DNA of 64,000 nt from Actinocorallia herbida (GCF_003751225.1 NZ_RJKE01000001.1:5642001-5706000); one strand, 5' to 3'. Numbered from the stretch's first letter, positions 25,691 to 35,196 are shown. The notes: generated by a model from the sequence alone, not told the origin. Program-made: numbers and translations.

Positions 25691-25854
25691 CCGCCGCAGG
25701 CGCACTGATCACGCCGTCCGTCCCGGCGGGGGAAGCTCGGATGCTGAGTGGTCGGCTCCGGAAGTCCTTCGGGGGCTGACCGGAGCACTGACGAGCACGT
25801 CATCAGGGCGGCCGGTGCTGGAAGATCGCTGTCCTCCCGGACGTTGCCCCGGAT

Positions 25855-26220
25855 ATGAAGATCAGCGAAGCCTCCCGAGTGAGCGGTGTGAGTGCAAGAT
25901 CCTTGCGGCACTACGAGGACGAGGGTTTGATCGTCTCTGGTCGCTGCAGTAACGGGTTCCGCGACTACTGCCGGTCCACGATCGACCGGGTACTCGTCAT
26001 CCGCTCGCTGCGGGAGTCCGGACTGCCTGTGCGGTTGATCCGGGAGGTTCTGCCTCATCTGACTGACGAACCCGATGTCGGCACGGACGTGGTGTGCGCG
26101 GAATTCCTGCACGAGGTGCAGAGCTACCGCGATCGGCTGGCGGCACGCATCGCCGTTCTCAGTGACCAGCAGGCGGCACTCGACACCTACCTTCGCGAGG
26201 CCCGTCGCACTGACCCATGA
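25855..26220 (+). CDS. MerR-family transcriptional regulator
   Basis: A 121-residue one-component regulator: an N-terminal MerR helix-turn-helix (1-70, SEASRVSGVSARSLRHYEDE) followed by a dimerisation coiled coil (about 85-115). No metal-binding cysteines stand out, so it is probably of the organic-ligand or redox-responding type. It lies 46 bases before an oxidoreductase in the same direction, with a palindrome between them. It likely controls that gene (inference). Confidence 0.88.
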   Translation: MKISEASRVSGVSARSLRHYEDEGLIVSGRCSNGFRDYCRSTIDRVLVIRSLRESGLPVRLIREVLPHLTDEPDVGTDVVCAEFLHEVQSYRDRLAARIAVLSDQQAALDTYLREARRTDP

Positions 26221-26233
26221 CAGCTGCTTGACC

Positions 26234-26249
26234 TTGACGTATGTGTCAA
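26234..26249. promoter_or_regulatory. Candidate MerR operator TTGAC-GTATGT-GTCAA
   Basis: Five-base perfect arms in the 46-base gap between the MerR gene and the oxidoreductase, with another TTGAC immediately upstream that could serve as -35. Position fits MerR-type activation by twisting an over-long spacer. Confidence 0.5.
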
Positions 26250-26266
26250 CGTCCTACGTTCGCCCC

Positions 26267-27268
26267 ATGGAGATCTACGAGCAGCAGACCGTACGAGCAC
26301 TGATCCAGGCCTCGCACCGGGGACCGGAGGACCTGACCCTTGCGACCGACCGGCGCCGCCCTGCTCCAGGGTCTGGGGAGTACCTGATCCGCGTCGGTGC
26401 CGCCGGGGTCAACTTCGCGGACGTCACGCAGACACACGGAACGTACGCAGGCGGCCCGCAGGCACCGTACGTGGCAGGTTTCGAAGCCGCCGGCGAGATC
26501 GTGGGTGTCGGCCCGGACGTCGAGAGCCCGCTTCCGCTCGGCACCCATGTCGTCGGAGCCGGCCCGGGCGCCTTCGCGCAGTACATGACGATGCCGGCCG
26601 CGGGTGTCCTTCCCGTGCCGTCCGGCTGGAGCGACGCCGAATCTCTCGGCCTGGTGCTGAACTGGGCCACCGCCCTGGCGGCGCTGAAGCCGTTGGGCGA
26701 GATCAAGACCGGTGACGTGGTGCTCGTTCATGCCGCGGCCGGCGGCGTGGGGCAGGCCGCGGTCCGTCTCGCCCGCCACTACGGTGCCCGCGTCATCGCC
26801 ACCGCGTCCCCGGCCAAGCACACCACCGTCAAGTCACTTGGCGCCGACGAGATCCTGGACAGCCGACACCCCGATCTGGCCGCGGAAATCACCCGCCTGA
26901 CCGGCGGAGTCGACCTGGTCCTGGAATCGGTGGGCAAGGCCACCTTCGAGACCAGCCTGGCGGTCACCAAACCCTTCACCGGACGCGTCGTCGTGTTCGG
27001 CGCCGCCTCGGGCCACGCCACACTGACCACGCACGACCTGGTCTTCACCCACCACATCCAGATCAAGGGCCTGCACATCGGTGCGCTGGCGGCCACAGCC
27101 CCGTCGCTCTATCAGTCGCTGCTCGTCGAGATCGAGGCGCTCATCGCCCAAGGCGTGTACCCGCCCGGCACTCCCCAGGTTCACCCCCTGGCCGAAGGTC
27201 CCGAGGTGCTGCGGCAACTCGAAGCCGGCCAGACCAGTGGCAAGCACGCCCTCGATCCCTGGCGCTAA
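26267..27268 (+). CDS. Zinc-independent NADPH:quinone oxidoreductase-like protein (MDR superfamily)
   Basis: A 333-residue medium-chain dehydrogenase/reductase of the quinone oxidoreductase type. The cofactor motif VHAAAGGVGQAAVRLARHYG is clear at about 145-170, and the N-terminal substrate domain has GVNFADVTQTHGTY. The structural and catalytic zinc ligands of true alcohol dehydrogenases are lacking. Expected role: NADPH-dependent reduction of quinones or enones, often linked to detoxification. ATG 26267 follows the MerR operator. Length is normal and the gene looks intact in a region otherwise full of relics. Confidence 0.87.
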   Translation: MEIYEQQTVRALIQASHRGPEDLTLATDRRRPAPGSGEYLIRVGAAGVNFADVTQTHGTYAGGPQAPYVAGFEAAGEIVGVGPDVESPLPLGTHVVGAGPGAFAQYMTMPAAGVLPVPSGWSDAESLGLVLNWATALAALKPLGEIKTGDVVLVHAAAGGVGQAAVRLARHYGARVIATASPAKHTTVKSLGADEILDSRHPDLAAEITRLTGGVDLVLESVGKATFETSLAVTKPFTGRVVVFGAASGHATLTTHDLVFTHHIQIKGLHIGALAATAPSLYQSLLVEIEALIAQGVYPPGTPQVHPLAEGPEVLRQLEAGQTSGKHALDPWR

Positions 27269-27385
27269 TTGGTCGGCTCCAGGGTGGGCAGCGGCCCTGG
27301 CCGCTGCCCACCCTGATGTGCCGCACACAGTCCCCGGAAGATGGGCCGCCCTCCGTCCATGCCCGCGTGTTCCGCCGTGCCCGTA

Positions 27386-27619
27386 AAACTGACCGCCCTC
27401 TTCTCCATCGCGCAGCGCAAGGTCGTCTCACCCGACGACTTCATGAACCTCGACGAAGTCCGGAACCGGCTCCGAGCATTCGAAGACCGCTACAACGCCA
27501 CGGCACAGCCGTTCCAGTGGAAGTTCACCACCACCGACCTGGACGATCTGCTGACCAGACTCGACCGGCACACGATCACCGACCAACAGGAAGAATCATT
27601 CACCGCACTCGCAGCATGA
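27386..27619 (+). pseudogene. IS630-type transposase C-terminal remnant
   Basis: About 75 residues (FSIAQRKVVSPDDFMNL ... LRAFEDRYNATAQPFQWKF ... TTDLDDLLTRLDRH) are the typical end of actinobacterial IS630-family transposases. The catalytic part is absent. Confidence 0.7.
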
Positions 27620-27879
27620 TCAATCCCTGAAGGATTTCTGGAGCCGACCACTGAGTCCAGCTCCTGCGCAAGGCCGCCGCGGCGGTTGGCGCGAGAGCTG
27701 TGGGCCTTGTCCGCGCGAGCCCGGTCAGGGGAGGTGCGGGGCCTGCCGGGCCCGGACCGAAGCACTCTGATCTTGTCCAGGACGGGCCGGAACTGCGGGC
27801 TGTCGCCCCGCTGCCCGCCGGCTCCTTCTGCGCGATCGTGCGGGCCCGGAACGGGCAGAAGGTCGGGAGCACCGACTCC

Positions 27880-28020
27880 CCACCGCCGGCTCCAGCACCT
27901 GCCGGGGCACCAGCGAGATCAACGCCCCCAGCCCCACCGGATCCGTCAGCCGGCCCGGCCCACCGACCTTGATCCGCTCCACCACCCGGCGGACGCCACC
28001 AGCACAAACCCCTAACTGAA
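27880..28020 (-). pseudogene. IS4-type transposase N-terminal remnant
   Basis: A short stretch (VERIKVGGPGRLTDPVGLGA, then LISLVPRQVLEPAV) resembles the N-terminus of IS4-family transposases, followed by frameshifted sequence. No other gene is visible between 27620 and 28249. Confidence 0.4.
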
Positions 28021-28249
28021 CGACATTGGGCCCCGGCCCGCAGGCGGGGCCGGTCGGGAGTCGTCGTCCGGTACGGACGCCGGCCGTCCGGGCGCTGGTG
28101 CGCATGTCAGGACAGATGTGATGCGGACACCCTTAGGTTGCGACACTAATCATGGACGCCGTCGCCGGTGATGCGGCAGTGTTATTCAGGCTTAGTGGAA
28201 TTCCTGGCCGCTGCGCAGCGACCGAGTCCTATTTCGTCGAGGGGAAACG

Positions 28250-28678
28250 ATGACCGCCGGCACCAAGACCAAAAAGCTCGCCTACAGCCTGCACCACGCC
28301 AACATCCCGGTGACCGATTTCGAGCGGACCACCGATTGGTACTCGAAGGTGTTCGGGTTGGAAACGATCAGCATCAGCAGGTTCGTCGAGAATCCAACGA
28401 CCCTCCTGATGAGCAACGGGAACTTCCATGTGCACTTCGAGCTCTACCCCGAGGTCGTGATTCCGCGCTCCACGTTCGAGCACCGGACCGGGGCCATCTT
28501 GTACCACTTCTGCATCGAGGTGACCGACTGGGACGAGTTCATGGCCCACCTCGACGAGCTCGGCATCGAGCGGTACGACATGAAGGTCCGCCCGCAGGAC
28601 AACTCCAAGTCGTGCGACATCCTCGACCCCGACGGCCACCAGGTCGAGATCGCCTGGCACGGCAATCGCGACTGGTGA
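28250..28678 (+). CDS. VOC-family (extradiol dioxygenase/glyoxalase fold) protein 1
   Basis: A single VOC module pair of 142 residues. The likely metal ligands are His16 (LHHANIPV), His86 (ILYHFCIEV) and Glu133 (HQVEIAW), the 2-His-1-Glu set of type I extradiol dioxygenases and glyoxalases. At this size it matches one-domain dioxygenases or isomerases rather than two-domain catechol 2,3-dioxygenase. It is clearly paralogous to the protein at 39210-39611. GAGGGG precedes ATG 28250. A terminator follows the gene, so it is probably monocistronic. The substrate is unknown; an aromatic intermediate is inferred from the neighbours. Confidence 0.82.
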   Translation: MTAGTKTKKLAYSLHHANIPVTDFERTTDWYSKVFGLETISISRFVENPTTLLMSNGNFHVHFELYPEVVIPRSTFEHRTGAILYHFCIEVTDWDEFMAHLDELGIERYDMKVRPQDNSKSCDILDPDGHQVEIAWHGNRDW

Positions 28679-28779
28679 CGCCCGCCTGAGTCCCGGACCG
28701 CCGGGCTGGGAACCCGTTCCCACGCACCATCCAGAAAGTGCGACGTGGTGCCCTGTCCCCGCGTCGCAGAACTCCCGCG

Positions 28780-28815
28780 GCGACGCGACCGGATCCGGTC
28801 GCGTCGCTTTCCTTT
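28780..28815 (+). terminator. Rho-independent terminator after VOC protein 1
   Basis: A perfect 28-base palindrome (28780-28807, starting GCGACGCGACCGG) is followed by TTTCCTTTT. It lies before the transporter gene and so argues for the later TTG start of that gene. Confidence 0.85.
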
Positions 28816-28906
28816 TCTATTCCGCCGTTGTCCGCCGCACGCCCCGAATGCGGCGTCGAAGTGGCGCCCGAAGGCGCGGCACGACCGTGCGCGAAACGAG
28901 GATTTC

Positions 28907-30157
28907 TTGATTCACTCCTTGCGGGCTCTCTCCGTCCGCAATTATCGCCTCTATGTGGCCGGCGGACTCGTCTCCAACCTCGGCACGTGGATGCAGCGGA
29001 TAGGCCAGGACTGGCTCGTCCTGCAGCTCACGGACAACAGCGGTGTGGCGGTCGGATTGACCACCGGGCTGCAGTTCCTGCCGACGCTGTTCCTCTCCCC
29101 CATCGCCGGCGTGCTCGCCGACCGCGTTTCCAAACGGCGGCTCCTGCAGTGCACGCAGCTCATGATGGCCGTTCCGTCGCTTTTGCTGGGAATTCTTGCG
29201 GTGACCGGCGCCGCGCATCCCTGGCACGTCTACGTGATCGCCTTCGTCTTCGGCCTCGCCTCCGCGTTCGACGCGCCGGCCCGGCAGTCCTTCGTTCCCG
29301 AGATCGTCGGCGACGAGCTGCTGACCAACGCCGTGGCGGTGAACTCGATCTCGTGGAACGGCGCCCGCATGGTCGGGCCCGCCGGAGCGGGGGCCCTGAT
29401 CGCGCTTCTCGGCGGCAGCGCATCGGCCGCCGGCTGGACGATCCTCGTCAACGCGATCAGCTACGCGGCGATGATCGTGGCACTGCAGTGCCTCGACCCG
29501 GCCGGCCTGAACCCCGGCCACCGGCCGAAAGCGCGACGCCGCCAGGTCCTGGACGGCCTCCGGTACGTGCGCAGCCGCCCGGACCTCTCTCTGGTCTACT
29601 TCGTGATGGCGTTCGCGGCCACCTTCGGCATCAACTTCCAGATCACCTCGGCGCTGATGGCGACGAACGTCTTCCACCGCAGCGCCGACGGGTTCGGCGC
29701 GATCGGCTCCATGCTGGCGGTCGGCACGTTCGCCGGAGCCATGTGGGCGACCCGGCGGACGACGATCACCGCCAAGGTGGTCGTGGCGGCCGCGCTCTGC
29801 AACGGCGCCGCCCTCTTCGTCGGCGGCCTCATCCCGTCCTACGGTGCGTTCCTCGCCTGGACGCCGCTCATCGGCCTTTCGTCGATGACGATGGTCACCG
29901 GTGCCCAGATGTGCGTGCAGCTGTTCACTCCCCCGGAGTTCCGCGGCCGCGCGGCCTCGTTCTTCGTGCTGCTGTCCCAGGGCGGCGCCGCGCTCGGCGC
30001 CCCCGTGATCGGCTGGGTCGGTGAGTTCTTCGGTGCCCGCTGGACGCTGCTCGGCGGCGGCCTCGTCATCGTGACGACGGCCCTCATCGGCTCCGCCGTG
30101 TTCGGCAGGCGCGAGGGCGCTGCACAGCCCGAGCCCAGTGAGACCGCACCTTCCTGA
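28907..30157 (+). CDS. MFS transporter, EntS/MFS_3 (exporter) type
   Basis: A 12-helix major-facilitator protein of 416 residues in the cell membrane. Its loop after helix 2 has GVLADRVSKRRLL, the MFS motif A, and the start SLRALSVRNYRLYVAGGLVS is typical of the enterobactin-exporter-like group. TTG 28907 is chosen because it follows CGAGGA and lies beyond the terminator; longer in-frame starts would add an unlikely arginine-rich leader. Probable role: efflux or uptake of an aromatic compound or pathway intermediate. It converges on the ABC-importer operon. Confidence 0.85.
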   Translation: MIHSLRALSVRNYRLYVAGGLVSNLGTWMQRIGQDWLVLQLTDNSGVAVGLTTGLQFLPTLFLSPIAGVLADRVSKRRLLQCTQLMMAVPSLLLGILAVTGAAHPWHVYVIAFVFGLASAFDAPARQSFVPEIVGDELLTNAVAVNSISWNGARMVGPAGAGALIALLGGSASAAGWTILVNAISYAAMIVALQCLDPAGLNPGHRPKARRRQVLDGLRYVRSRPDLSLVYFVMAFAATFGINFQITSALMATNVFHRSADGFGAIGSMLAVGTFAGAMWATRRTTITAKVVVAAALCNGAALFVGGLIPSYGAFLAWTPLIGLSSMTMVTGAQMCVQLFTPPEFRGRAASFFVLLSQGGAALGAPVIGWVGEFFGARWTLLGGGLVIVTTALIGSAVFGRREGAAQPEPSETAPS

Positions 30158-30173
30158 TCCGGCGCGAACGAAG

Positions 30174-30209
30174 GGGGGCCGGTCGGCTGTCGCCGACCGG
30201 CCCCCTTTT
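30174..30209. terminator. Bidirectional terminator between convergent genes
   Basis: Fourteen-base perfect arms (GGGGGCCGGTCGGC and complement) around TGTC, followed by TTTT, between the MFS stop and the stop of the decarboxylase-like gene on the other strand. Confidence 0.9.
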
Positions 30210-30242
30210 CCCCATCCTCGGAGGTCCCCACCTCCGGAGGTC

Positions 30243-31202
30243 TCAGCGGGCGAAGAGCTCCTCCAGGCTCAGCCGCCGCGGTGTGATCCGCTGGTGCTCG
30301 GCGTAGCCGAGGAACTCCTCCAGCGTCACCCGGCTGGACTCCACGCCGTAGGGCCAGACGTCGGCGCCCAGGAACTTCGTGGTGCGGTTCGCGTTGGACG
30401 TGGTCCACGGCAGCGGGTACATCGACACCGACACCTGCGTCGCACGGGCGACGGCCCGGTCCTTCGCCTCGGTGAAGAGGCGTACCAGGGCGTCGGCCAC
30501 CTGCGGGCGTCCCTCCAGGAACTCGCGCCGCACCGCGAGCCCGTGCATGATCGGGTAGATCCCGGTCGCCTCGACGTAGGACATCTCCTCGAAGGTCCAC
30601 TTCGCGAACAGCCGCTTCACCGGGCTCTTGCGGCCCTTGAAGCTCGCCGGGGGCGCCGAGCTGATCACGGCGTCGAGCCGTCCGTCGGCGAGCATGGCGT
30701 CGAGCGACGTGTCCCGCACCGAGGTGATGTCGAACGGCTCACGCCGGACCGGACGGTCGCTGCCGCCGGGCGTGTCGAGCCCTCCTTCGCACCACTGGAC
30801 GTCCTCCAGCTTGATCCCGTACCGCGAGGCGAGCAGCCCGCGGGCGAAGACGCCGCCGGTCTGCACCCAGTCGGTGACGCCGATCCGCTTGCCGGCGAGA
30901 TCGGCCGGATCCTCCGAGGCGTCGGCGCCCACCCAGATGGCGCCGTGCCGGAACGCGCGCACCAGGAAGACCGGCAACAGGACCAGGGAGCCGTCTCCGG
31001 CGCCGATCCGCTCGGTCACCCGGGCCAGCGACACCTCGGCGGCGTCGAACTCACCGCCGGCGAAACGCTCGAACACCTCTCCCGCCTTGTCCGTCACCGT
31101 GCAGTCCAGCGTGACGTCGGGAGACGTCACCCGGCCGTTCCACAGGTCGCGGGTGTGGTCGTAGTCGGCGAATCCGACCCGCACCACGGGTGCTTCGGTC
31201 AT
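30243..31202 (-). CDS. 4,5-dihydroxyphthalate decarboxylase (Pht5)-like protein 1, PBP2 fold
   Basis: A 319-residue protein of the family annotated either as 4,5-dihydroxyphthalate decarboxylase or as ABC substrate-binding protein. Diagnostic segments are FADYDHTRDLWNGRV, FDAAEVSLARV, LPVFLVRAFRHGAIWV and DLAGKRIGVTDW. It has no signal peptide or lipobox, whereas the same operon encodes a separate lipoprotein receptor, so a cytoplasmic enzyme is more likely than a receptor. It is the last gene of the ABC-importer operon. GAGGAG lies 7 bases before ATG 31202. Paralogous to 38215-39204. The real substrate is unknown; a dihydroxylated aromatic acid is inferred. Confidence 0.75.
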   Translation of the reverse strand: MTEAPVVRVGFADYDHTRDLWNGRVTSPDVTLDCTVTDKAGEVFERFAGGEFDAAEVSLARVTERIGAGDGSLVLLPVFLVRAFRHGAIWVGADASEDPADLAGKRIGVTDWVQTGGVFARGLLASRYGIKLEDVQWCEGGLDTPGGSDRPVRREPFDITSVRDTSLDAMLADGRLDAVISSAPPASFKGRKSPVKRLFAKWTFEEMSYVEATGIYPIMHGLAVRREFLEGRPQVADALVRLFTEAKDRAVARATQVSVSMYPLPWTTSNANRTTKFLGADVWPYGVESSRVTLEEFLGYAEHQRITPRRLSLEELFAR

Positions 31203-31213
31203 GGACATGCTCC

Positions 31214-32254
31214 TCACTCGGACTTTCGGATGCCCGCACGATGGTCCGGGACGGCGCTCTCGGCCGGCTCTCCGTCCACGAGCGGAAAGTGGCAGGCCGC
31301 GTACTGCCCCGGCCGCACCTCCCGCATTAGGGGGCTTTCGCCGCGGCAGACCTCCTGGACCCGGGGGCAGCGCGTGCTGAAGCGGCAGCCGCTGGGCGGG
31401 TCCAGCGGCGAGGGCACGTCGCCCTCCAGCGCCGGTCCCTCGAACGGATTCTCGGGATCGGTGGTGGGCACGGAGTTCAGCAGCGCCCGCGTGTAGGGGT
31501 GCGCCGGATGGTCGTAGACCTCCAGTGCATCGCCGAATTCGCACACCGTGCCCAGGTACATCACCATCACGACGTCGCTCACCGAGCGCACGACGCTGAG
31601 GTCGTGGGCGATGAAGACGACCGTGAGGTCGTACTCGGCCTTGAGGTCCTCGATCAGGTTGAGGATCTGGGCCTGCACCGAGACGTCGAGCGCGGACACC
31701 GGCTCGTCGCACAGGAGCAGCCGGGGGCCGACCGCGAGGGCCCGTGCGATCGCGACGCGCTGGGCCTGCCCGCCGGAGAGCTGGCGGGGCAGGACGTCGG
31801 TGAACCGCTCGTCCCCCAGGCCCACGCGCTCCAGGGTCGAAGCGGCCACCTCGGCCTGCTCCCGGGCGGGCCTTCCCGCCGCCACGAGCCCTTCCGCCAC
31901 GATGTGCTTCACCGAGCGCCTGGGGTTCAGGGACGCGACCGGGTCCTGGAAGATCATCTGCATGTCGCGGCGCAACTCGCGCATGCGCTTCTCCGAGACC
32001 TGGTCCACCCGTTCGCCGCCGAACGTGATCCGTCCCGTCGCGCCGTGGTCGAGCCGGAGGACCGCCCGTCCCGTCGACGACTTCCCGCATCCCGACTCGC
32101 CGACGATCCCCAGGGTCTCCCCCGGCATGACGTCGAAGCTGACTCCGGCCACGGCCTGCACCGTGCCGGCCGCCGTGGTGTACTCGACCACCAGGTCTTC
32201 CACCGTCAGCAGGGCGTTCTCACCCCGAAGGTGCGCGTTCCCACTACCGGACAA
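31214..32254 (-). CDS. Oligopeptide-type ABC transporter ATP-binding protein (DppF/OppF)
   Basis: An ATPase subunit that powers an ABC importer from the cytoplasmic side. Walker A GESGCGKSS, signature LSGGQAQR, Walker B LLLCDEP and the C-terminal oligopeptide-transporter cysteine motif (SGCRFSTRCPRVQEVC) are present. Start TTG 32254 follows AGGAGGAG with ideal spacing and leaves an 11-base overlap with the upstream gene; an ATG at 32281 lacks a ribosome site. It forms a heterodimer with the next subunit. In this cluster the cargo is more likely an aromatic acid or glycoside than a peptide. Confidence 0.9.
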   Translation of the reverse strand: MSGSGNAHLRGENALLTVEDLVVEYTTAAGTVQAVAGVSFDVMPGETLGIVGESGCGKSSTGRAVLRLDHGATGRITFGGERVDQVSEKRMRELRRDMQMIFQDPVASLNPRRSVKHIVAEGLVAAGRPAREQAEVAASTLERVGLGDERFTDVLPRQLSGGQAQRVAIARALAVGPRLLLCDEPVSALDVSVQAQILNLIEDLKAEYDLTVVFIAHDLSVVRSVSDVVMVMYLGTVCEFGDALEVYDHPAHPYTRALLNSVPTTDPENPFEGPALEGDVPSPLDPPSGCRFSTRCPRVQEVCRGESPLMREVRPGQYAACHFPLVDGEPAESAVPDHRAGIRKSE

Positions 32255-33272
32255 CGGACTCTCCTCCTGCAGGAACCGCATTCGTGTGCTGGACCGGGTT
32301 CATGCACCAGACCAGGTGTCCCTCGCCCACCGCGACGACGTCGAGGTGCCCGTCCGAGGAGCATGCGCTGGACGCGGCGTGGCAGCGGGACTCGAACCGG
32401 CATCCCGGCGGCGGCTGGGTCGGGTCGGGCAGCGCGCCGTCGATCAGCGGGAACCGGGCGTGCCGCTGGTGGTCGAGGGTGGGAGTGGTGCTCAGCAGCG
32501 CCTCGGTGTAGCGGTGCCGCGGCGCCTGGAAGACCTCCCTCGTCGCGCCTACTTCCGCGATGCGGCCGGCGTACATGACGCCGACCCGGTCGGTCTGCCC
32601 GGCCACGACCGCGAGGTCGTGGCTGATGAGGATCATCGACATCCCGTGCGTGCGCTGCACCCGGCGCAGCAGATCGAGGATCTGCCGCTGGATCGTCACG
32701 TCGAGTGCGGTGGTCGGCTCGTCGGCGATGAGCAGATCGGGTTCGCAGGCGAGCGCGATGGCGATCATGAGGCGCTGCCGCATTCCGCCGGACATCTCGT
32801 GCGGATAGTTGTGCAGCCGGCGCTCGGGGTCGGAGATCCCGACCTCCTTGAGCAGTTCGAGGGCACGCCCCCGGGCTTCGCTTCTGCTCTTGCCGAGGTG
32901 CTTGCGCATTCCCTCGGTGAGCTGGCGTTCCACGCGGACGACCGGGTTCAGGGCACGGCCGGGGTCCTGGAAGACCATGGCGATCTCCTTGCCCCAGACG
33001 TTCCGGCTCTCGCTCTTGGGGAGGGCGAGCAGGTCGCGTCCTTTGAACACGATCTCTCCCGAGACTCCCGTCTGCCGGGTGGACAGGCCCATGACGGTGC
33101 GCGCCATGACCGACTTGCCGGAGCCGGACTCGCCGACGACCCCGAAGGACTCACCGGCGCCGACGTCGAACGAGACGCCGTCGACCGCGCGGACGACGCC
33201 GCGGGGCGACCGGATGTGCGTGCGCAGCTCGCGTACGCTCAGCAGCGGACCGCTGTTCATGTGCGCCTCCAT
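32244..33272 (-). CDS. Oligopeptide-type ABC transporter ATP-binding protein (DppD/OppD)
   Basis: The second ATPase, 342 residues, with Walker A GESGSGKS, signature MSGGMRQRL, Walker [13 protein letters not shown] and a terminal cysteine motif ([15 protein letters not shown]). The ATG at 33272 shares one base with the stop of the permease gene (TGATG), indicating translational coupling; ATG 33260 is an alternative. Confidence 0.92.
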   Translation of the reverse strand: MEAHMNSGPLLSVRELRTHIRSPRGVVRAVDGVSFDVGAGESFGVVGESGSGKSVMARTVMGLSTRQTGVSGEIVFKGRDLLALPKSESRNVWGKEIAMVFQDPGRALNPVVRVERQLTEGMRKHLGKSRSEARGRALELLKEVGISDPERRLHNYPHEMSGGMRQRLMIAIALACEPDLLIADEPTTALDVTIQRQILDLLRRVQRTHGMSMILISHDLAVVAGQTDRVGVMYAGRIAEVGATREVFQAPRHRYTEALLSTTPTLDHQRHARFPLIDGALPDPTQPPPGCRFESRCHAASSACSSDGHLDVVAVGEGHLVWCMNPVQHTNAVPAGGESVVR

Positions 33273-34189
33273 CAGTCCCGCACCGTCCTGTCCAGGCGGC
33301 CGCGCAGGTGGTCGCCCACCTGGTTGAGCGCGAACACGGTGAGGAAGATGCACATCGACGGGACGATGACGATGTGCGGGGAATCGGACAGGGCCGACTG
33401 GCCCGCGCTGATCATGCCGCCCCACGACGGCCGCGGGGCGGGGATGCCCAGGCCGAGGAAGCTGAGCGACCCCTCGGCGACGATCATGGACGCCATGACG
33501 ATGGGCAGGTAGGCCGCCAGCGGCGGGAGCACGTTCGGGAGGATCTCCCGGAACAGGATCCGCCGGTGGCCGAACCCCATGTTGCGGGCCGCCCGCACGA
33601 ACTCCCGCGTCGACCAGGACAGGGTGTTCGCCCTGGCCAGCCGGACGAACGTCGGGACGCCGATGACGCCCAGCGCGAGCACGACCGTCGTGATGTTGGG
33701 GGTCACGATGGACGCGATCGCCAGCAGGAGGATGAGCGGGGGGAAGGCGAGCATCACGTCGGTCAGCAGGGAGATCCCGGTGTCCAGGTGACGCCGGAAG
33801 TACCCGGCGATCAGCCCGAAGAAGGAGCCGACGACGAACCCGAACATGCCCGCGCACGCGGACACCACGAGCGACACCTGTGCGCCGGAGATCACCCGGG
33901 ACAGCTCCGAGCGGCCGAGGTCGTCGGTGCCGAGGAGCAGCGCGAACGACGTGAAGCCGGGGCCGAGCCTCGGGACGTCGACCGGGACGGAGTAGGACGG
34001 CAGCGGGAGGAGCGGCGCGACCAGCGCGAGGCCGATCGCGAGTACGAGCCAGCCGTAGGAGAGCCAGACCAGGACCGACCCTTGCTTCGTCCCGGCCGGA
34101 ACCCGGGGCTCCGCCTCCGCGGCGACGCCGACCGGTTCGGTGGCGGTGTCCCCGTGGCCGGAGACGGGAGCGGCTTCTTTGAGCTTCAC
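33272..34189 (-). CDS. Oligopeptide-type ABC transporter permease (DppC)
   Basis: A membrane subunit of 305 residues with an N-terminal helix (about 40-60), the LGTDDLGRSELSRVISGAQ segment typical of DppC, and five further helices; the EAA-like loop EFVRAARNMGFGHRRILFRE contacts the ATPases. Start GTG 34189 overlaps the upstream stop (GTGA). Confidence 0.92.
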   Translation of the reverse strand: MKLKEAAPVSGHGDTATEPVGVAAEAEPRVPAGTKQGSVLVWLSYGWLVLAIGLALVAPLLPLPSYSVPVDVPRLGPGFTSFALLLGTDDLGRSELSRVISGAQVSLVVSACAGMFGFVVGSFFGLIAGYFRRHLDTGISLLTDVMLAFPPLILLLAIASIVTPNITTVVLALGVIGVPTFVRLARANTLSWSTREFVRAARNMGFGHRRILFREILPNVLPPLAAYLPIVMASMIVAEGSLSFLGLGIPAPRPSWGGMISAGQSALSDSPHIVIVPSMCIFLTVFALNQVGDHLRGRLDRTVRD

Positions 34190-35139
34190 GCCGTCATCAC
34201 CTTCCGCACGCGAGGGTCGAGCAGCCCGTAGCTGAAGTCGACCAGGAGGTTCATCAGCACGTAGACCGTCGCCACGAACGTCACCATGCCCTGGACCATG
34301 ACGATGTCCCGAGAGGTGATGGACTGCACGAGGAGTCCGCCGCATCCGGGCAGGGAGAACAGCACTTCGACGATGACCGTCCCGCCGAGCAGGCGCCCCA
34401 GGTTGATGCCGAGCACCGTGACGAGGGAGAAGGCCGAAGGCCGGAACGCGTGCCGGAACATCACGTACATCCCGCTCATGCCACGTGCGCGGGCCGCGGC
34501 GATGAAGTCCTCGCCGAGCGTCGAGATCAGGTCGGTGCGGAGCAGCCGGTGCAGTGCGGCGATCTCCTGGACGGCGATGGCGAGCGCCGGGAGGAAGGCG
34601 CTGCCGAGGTTCGCGCCGAGTCCGTCGCTCAGGGGCTTCCATCCCAGCACCGGGAAGACGGGCAGCTGCATCGCGAGGAAGTAGACGAGCAGCGGTCCCG
34701 CGACGAAGCCCGGGGTGGACAGGAACACCGACGACACCGCGTTGAGCGCGCGGTCGATCCTGCTGCCCGGCCTCGTCGCGCCGACGACGGCGAAGACGGT
34801 GGCCGCCGCCAGGGCGATCGCCATGCCGAGGAAGGCCAGCTCGAAGGTCACCGGAATGCGCTCGATGATGGCTTCGCGCACAGGCTGCTGGCTCACCAGG
34901 GAGCTGCCGAGGTCGCCGTGCAGCGCGCCTCCGAGCCAGTCGAGGTACTGCTGCCAGGGCGGCTGGTCGAGCCCCAGCTTGGCGTTCAGGGCGGCGATGT
35001 TCTCGTCCGTCGCGTTCTCGCCGAGAATCCCCTCCGCGACGCCTCCGGGCGTGAGGCTCAGCAGTGCCTGCGCCGCGATCGTCACGAGGAGGACCACCAG
35101 GAGCCCGCGCGCGACCCGCTTGACCGCCGTCGTCAACAT
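34186..35139 (-). CDS. Oligopeptide-type ABC transporter permease (DppB)
   Basis: A membrane subunit of 317 residues, six helices, with the DppB pattern LDQPPWQQYLDWLGGALHGD near the N-terminus and the ATPase-contact loop EDFIAAARARGMSGMYVMFR. ATG 35139 is preceded by GGAAA at 8 bases; ATG 35181 in frame is possible but overlaps a strong hairpin region. It pairs with DppC to form the pore. Confidence 0.9.
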   Translation of the reverse strand: MLTTAVKRVARGLLVVLLVTIAAQALLSLTPGGVAEGILGENATDENIAALNAKLGLDQPPWQQYLDWLGGALHGDLGSSLVSQQPVREAIIERIPVTFELAFLGMAIALAAATVFAVVGATRPGSRIDRALNAVSSVFLSTPGFVAGPLLVYFLAMQLPVFPVLGWKPLSDGLGANLGSAFLPALAIAVQEIAALHRLLRTDLISTLGEDFIAAARARGMSGMYVMFRHAFRPSAFSLVTVLGINLGRLLGGTVIVEVLFSLPGCGGLLVQSITSRDIVMVQGMVTFVATVYVLMNLLVDFSYGLLDPRVRKVMTA

Positions 35140-35196
35140 CGGACTGTTTCCGTTCTTCCCACGTACACGTCTTGCCTTCATTTCTGCCGGGGCGGA

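Noticed and set aside
28097-28113. A sixth IclR-type box before VOC protein 1
   Set aside because: Only the right half CAGGAC matches; the left arm is GGTGCG.
28209-28220. Small palindrome CGCTGCGCAGCG before VOC protein 1
   Set aside because: Short, GC-rich and not repeated elsewhere, so chance is likely.
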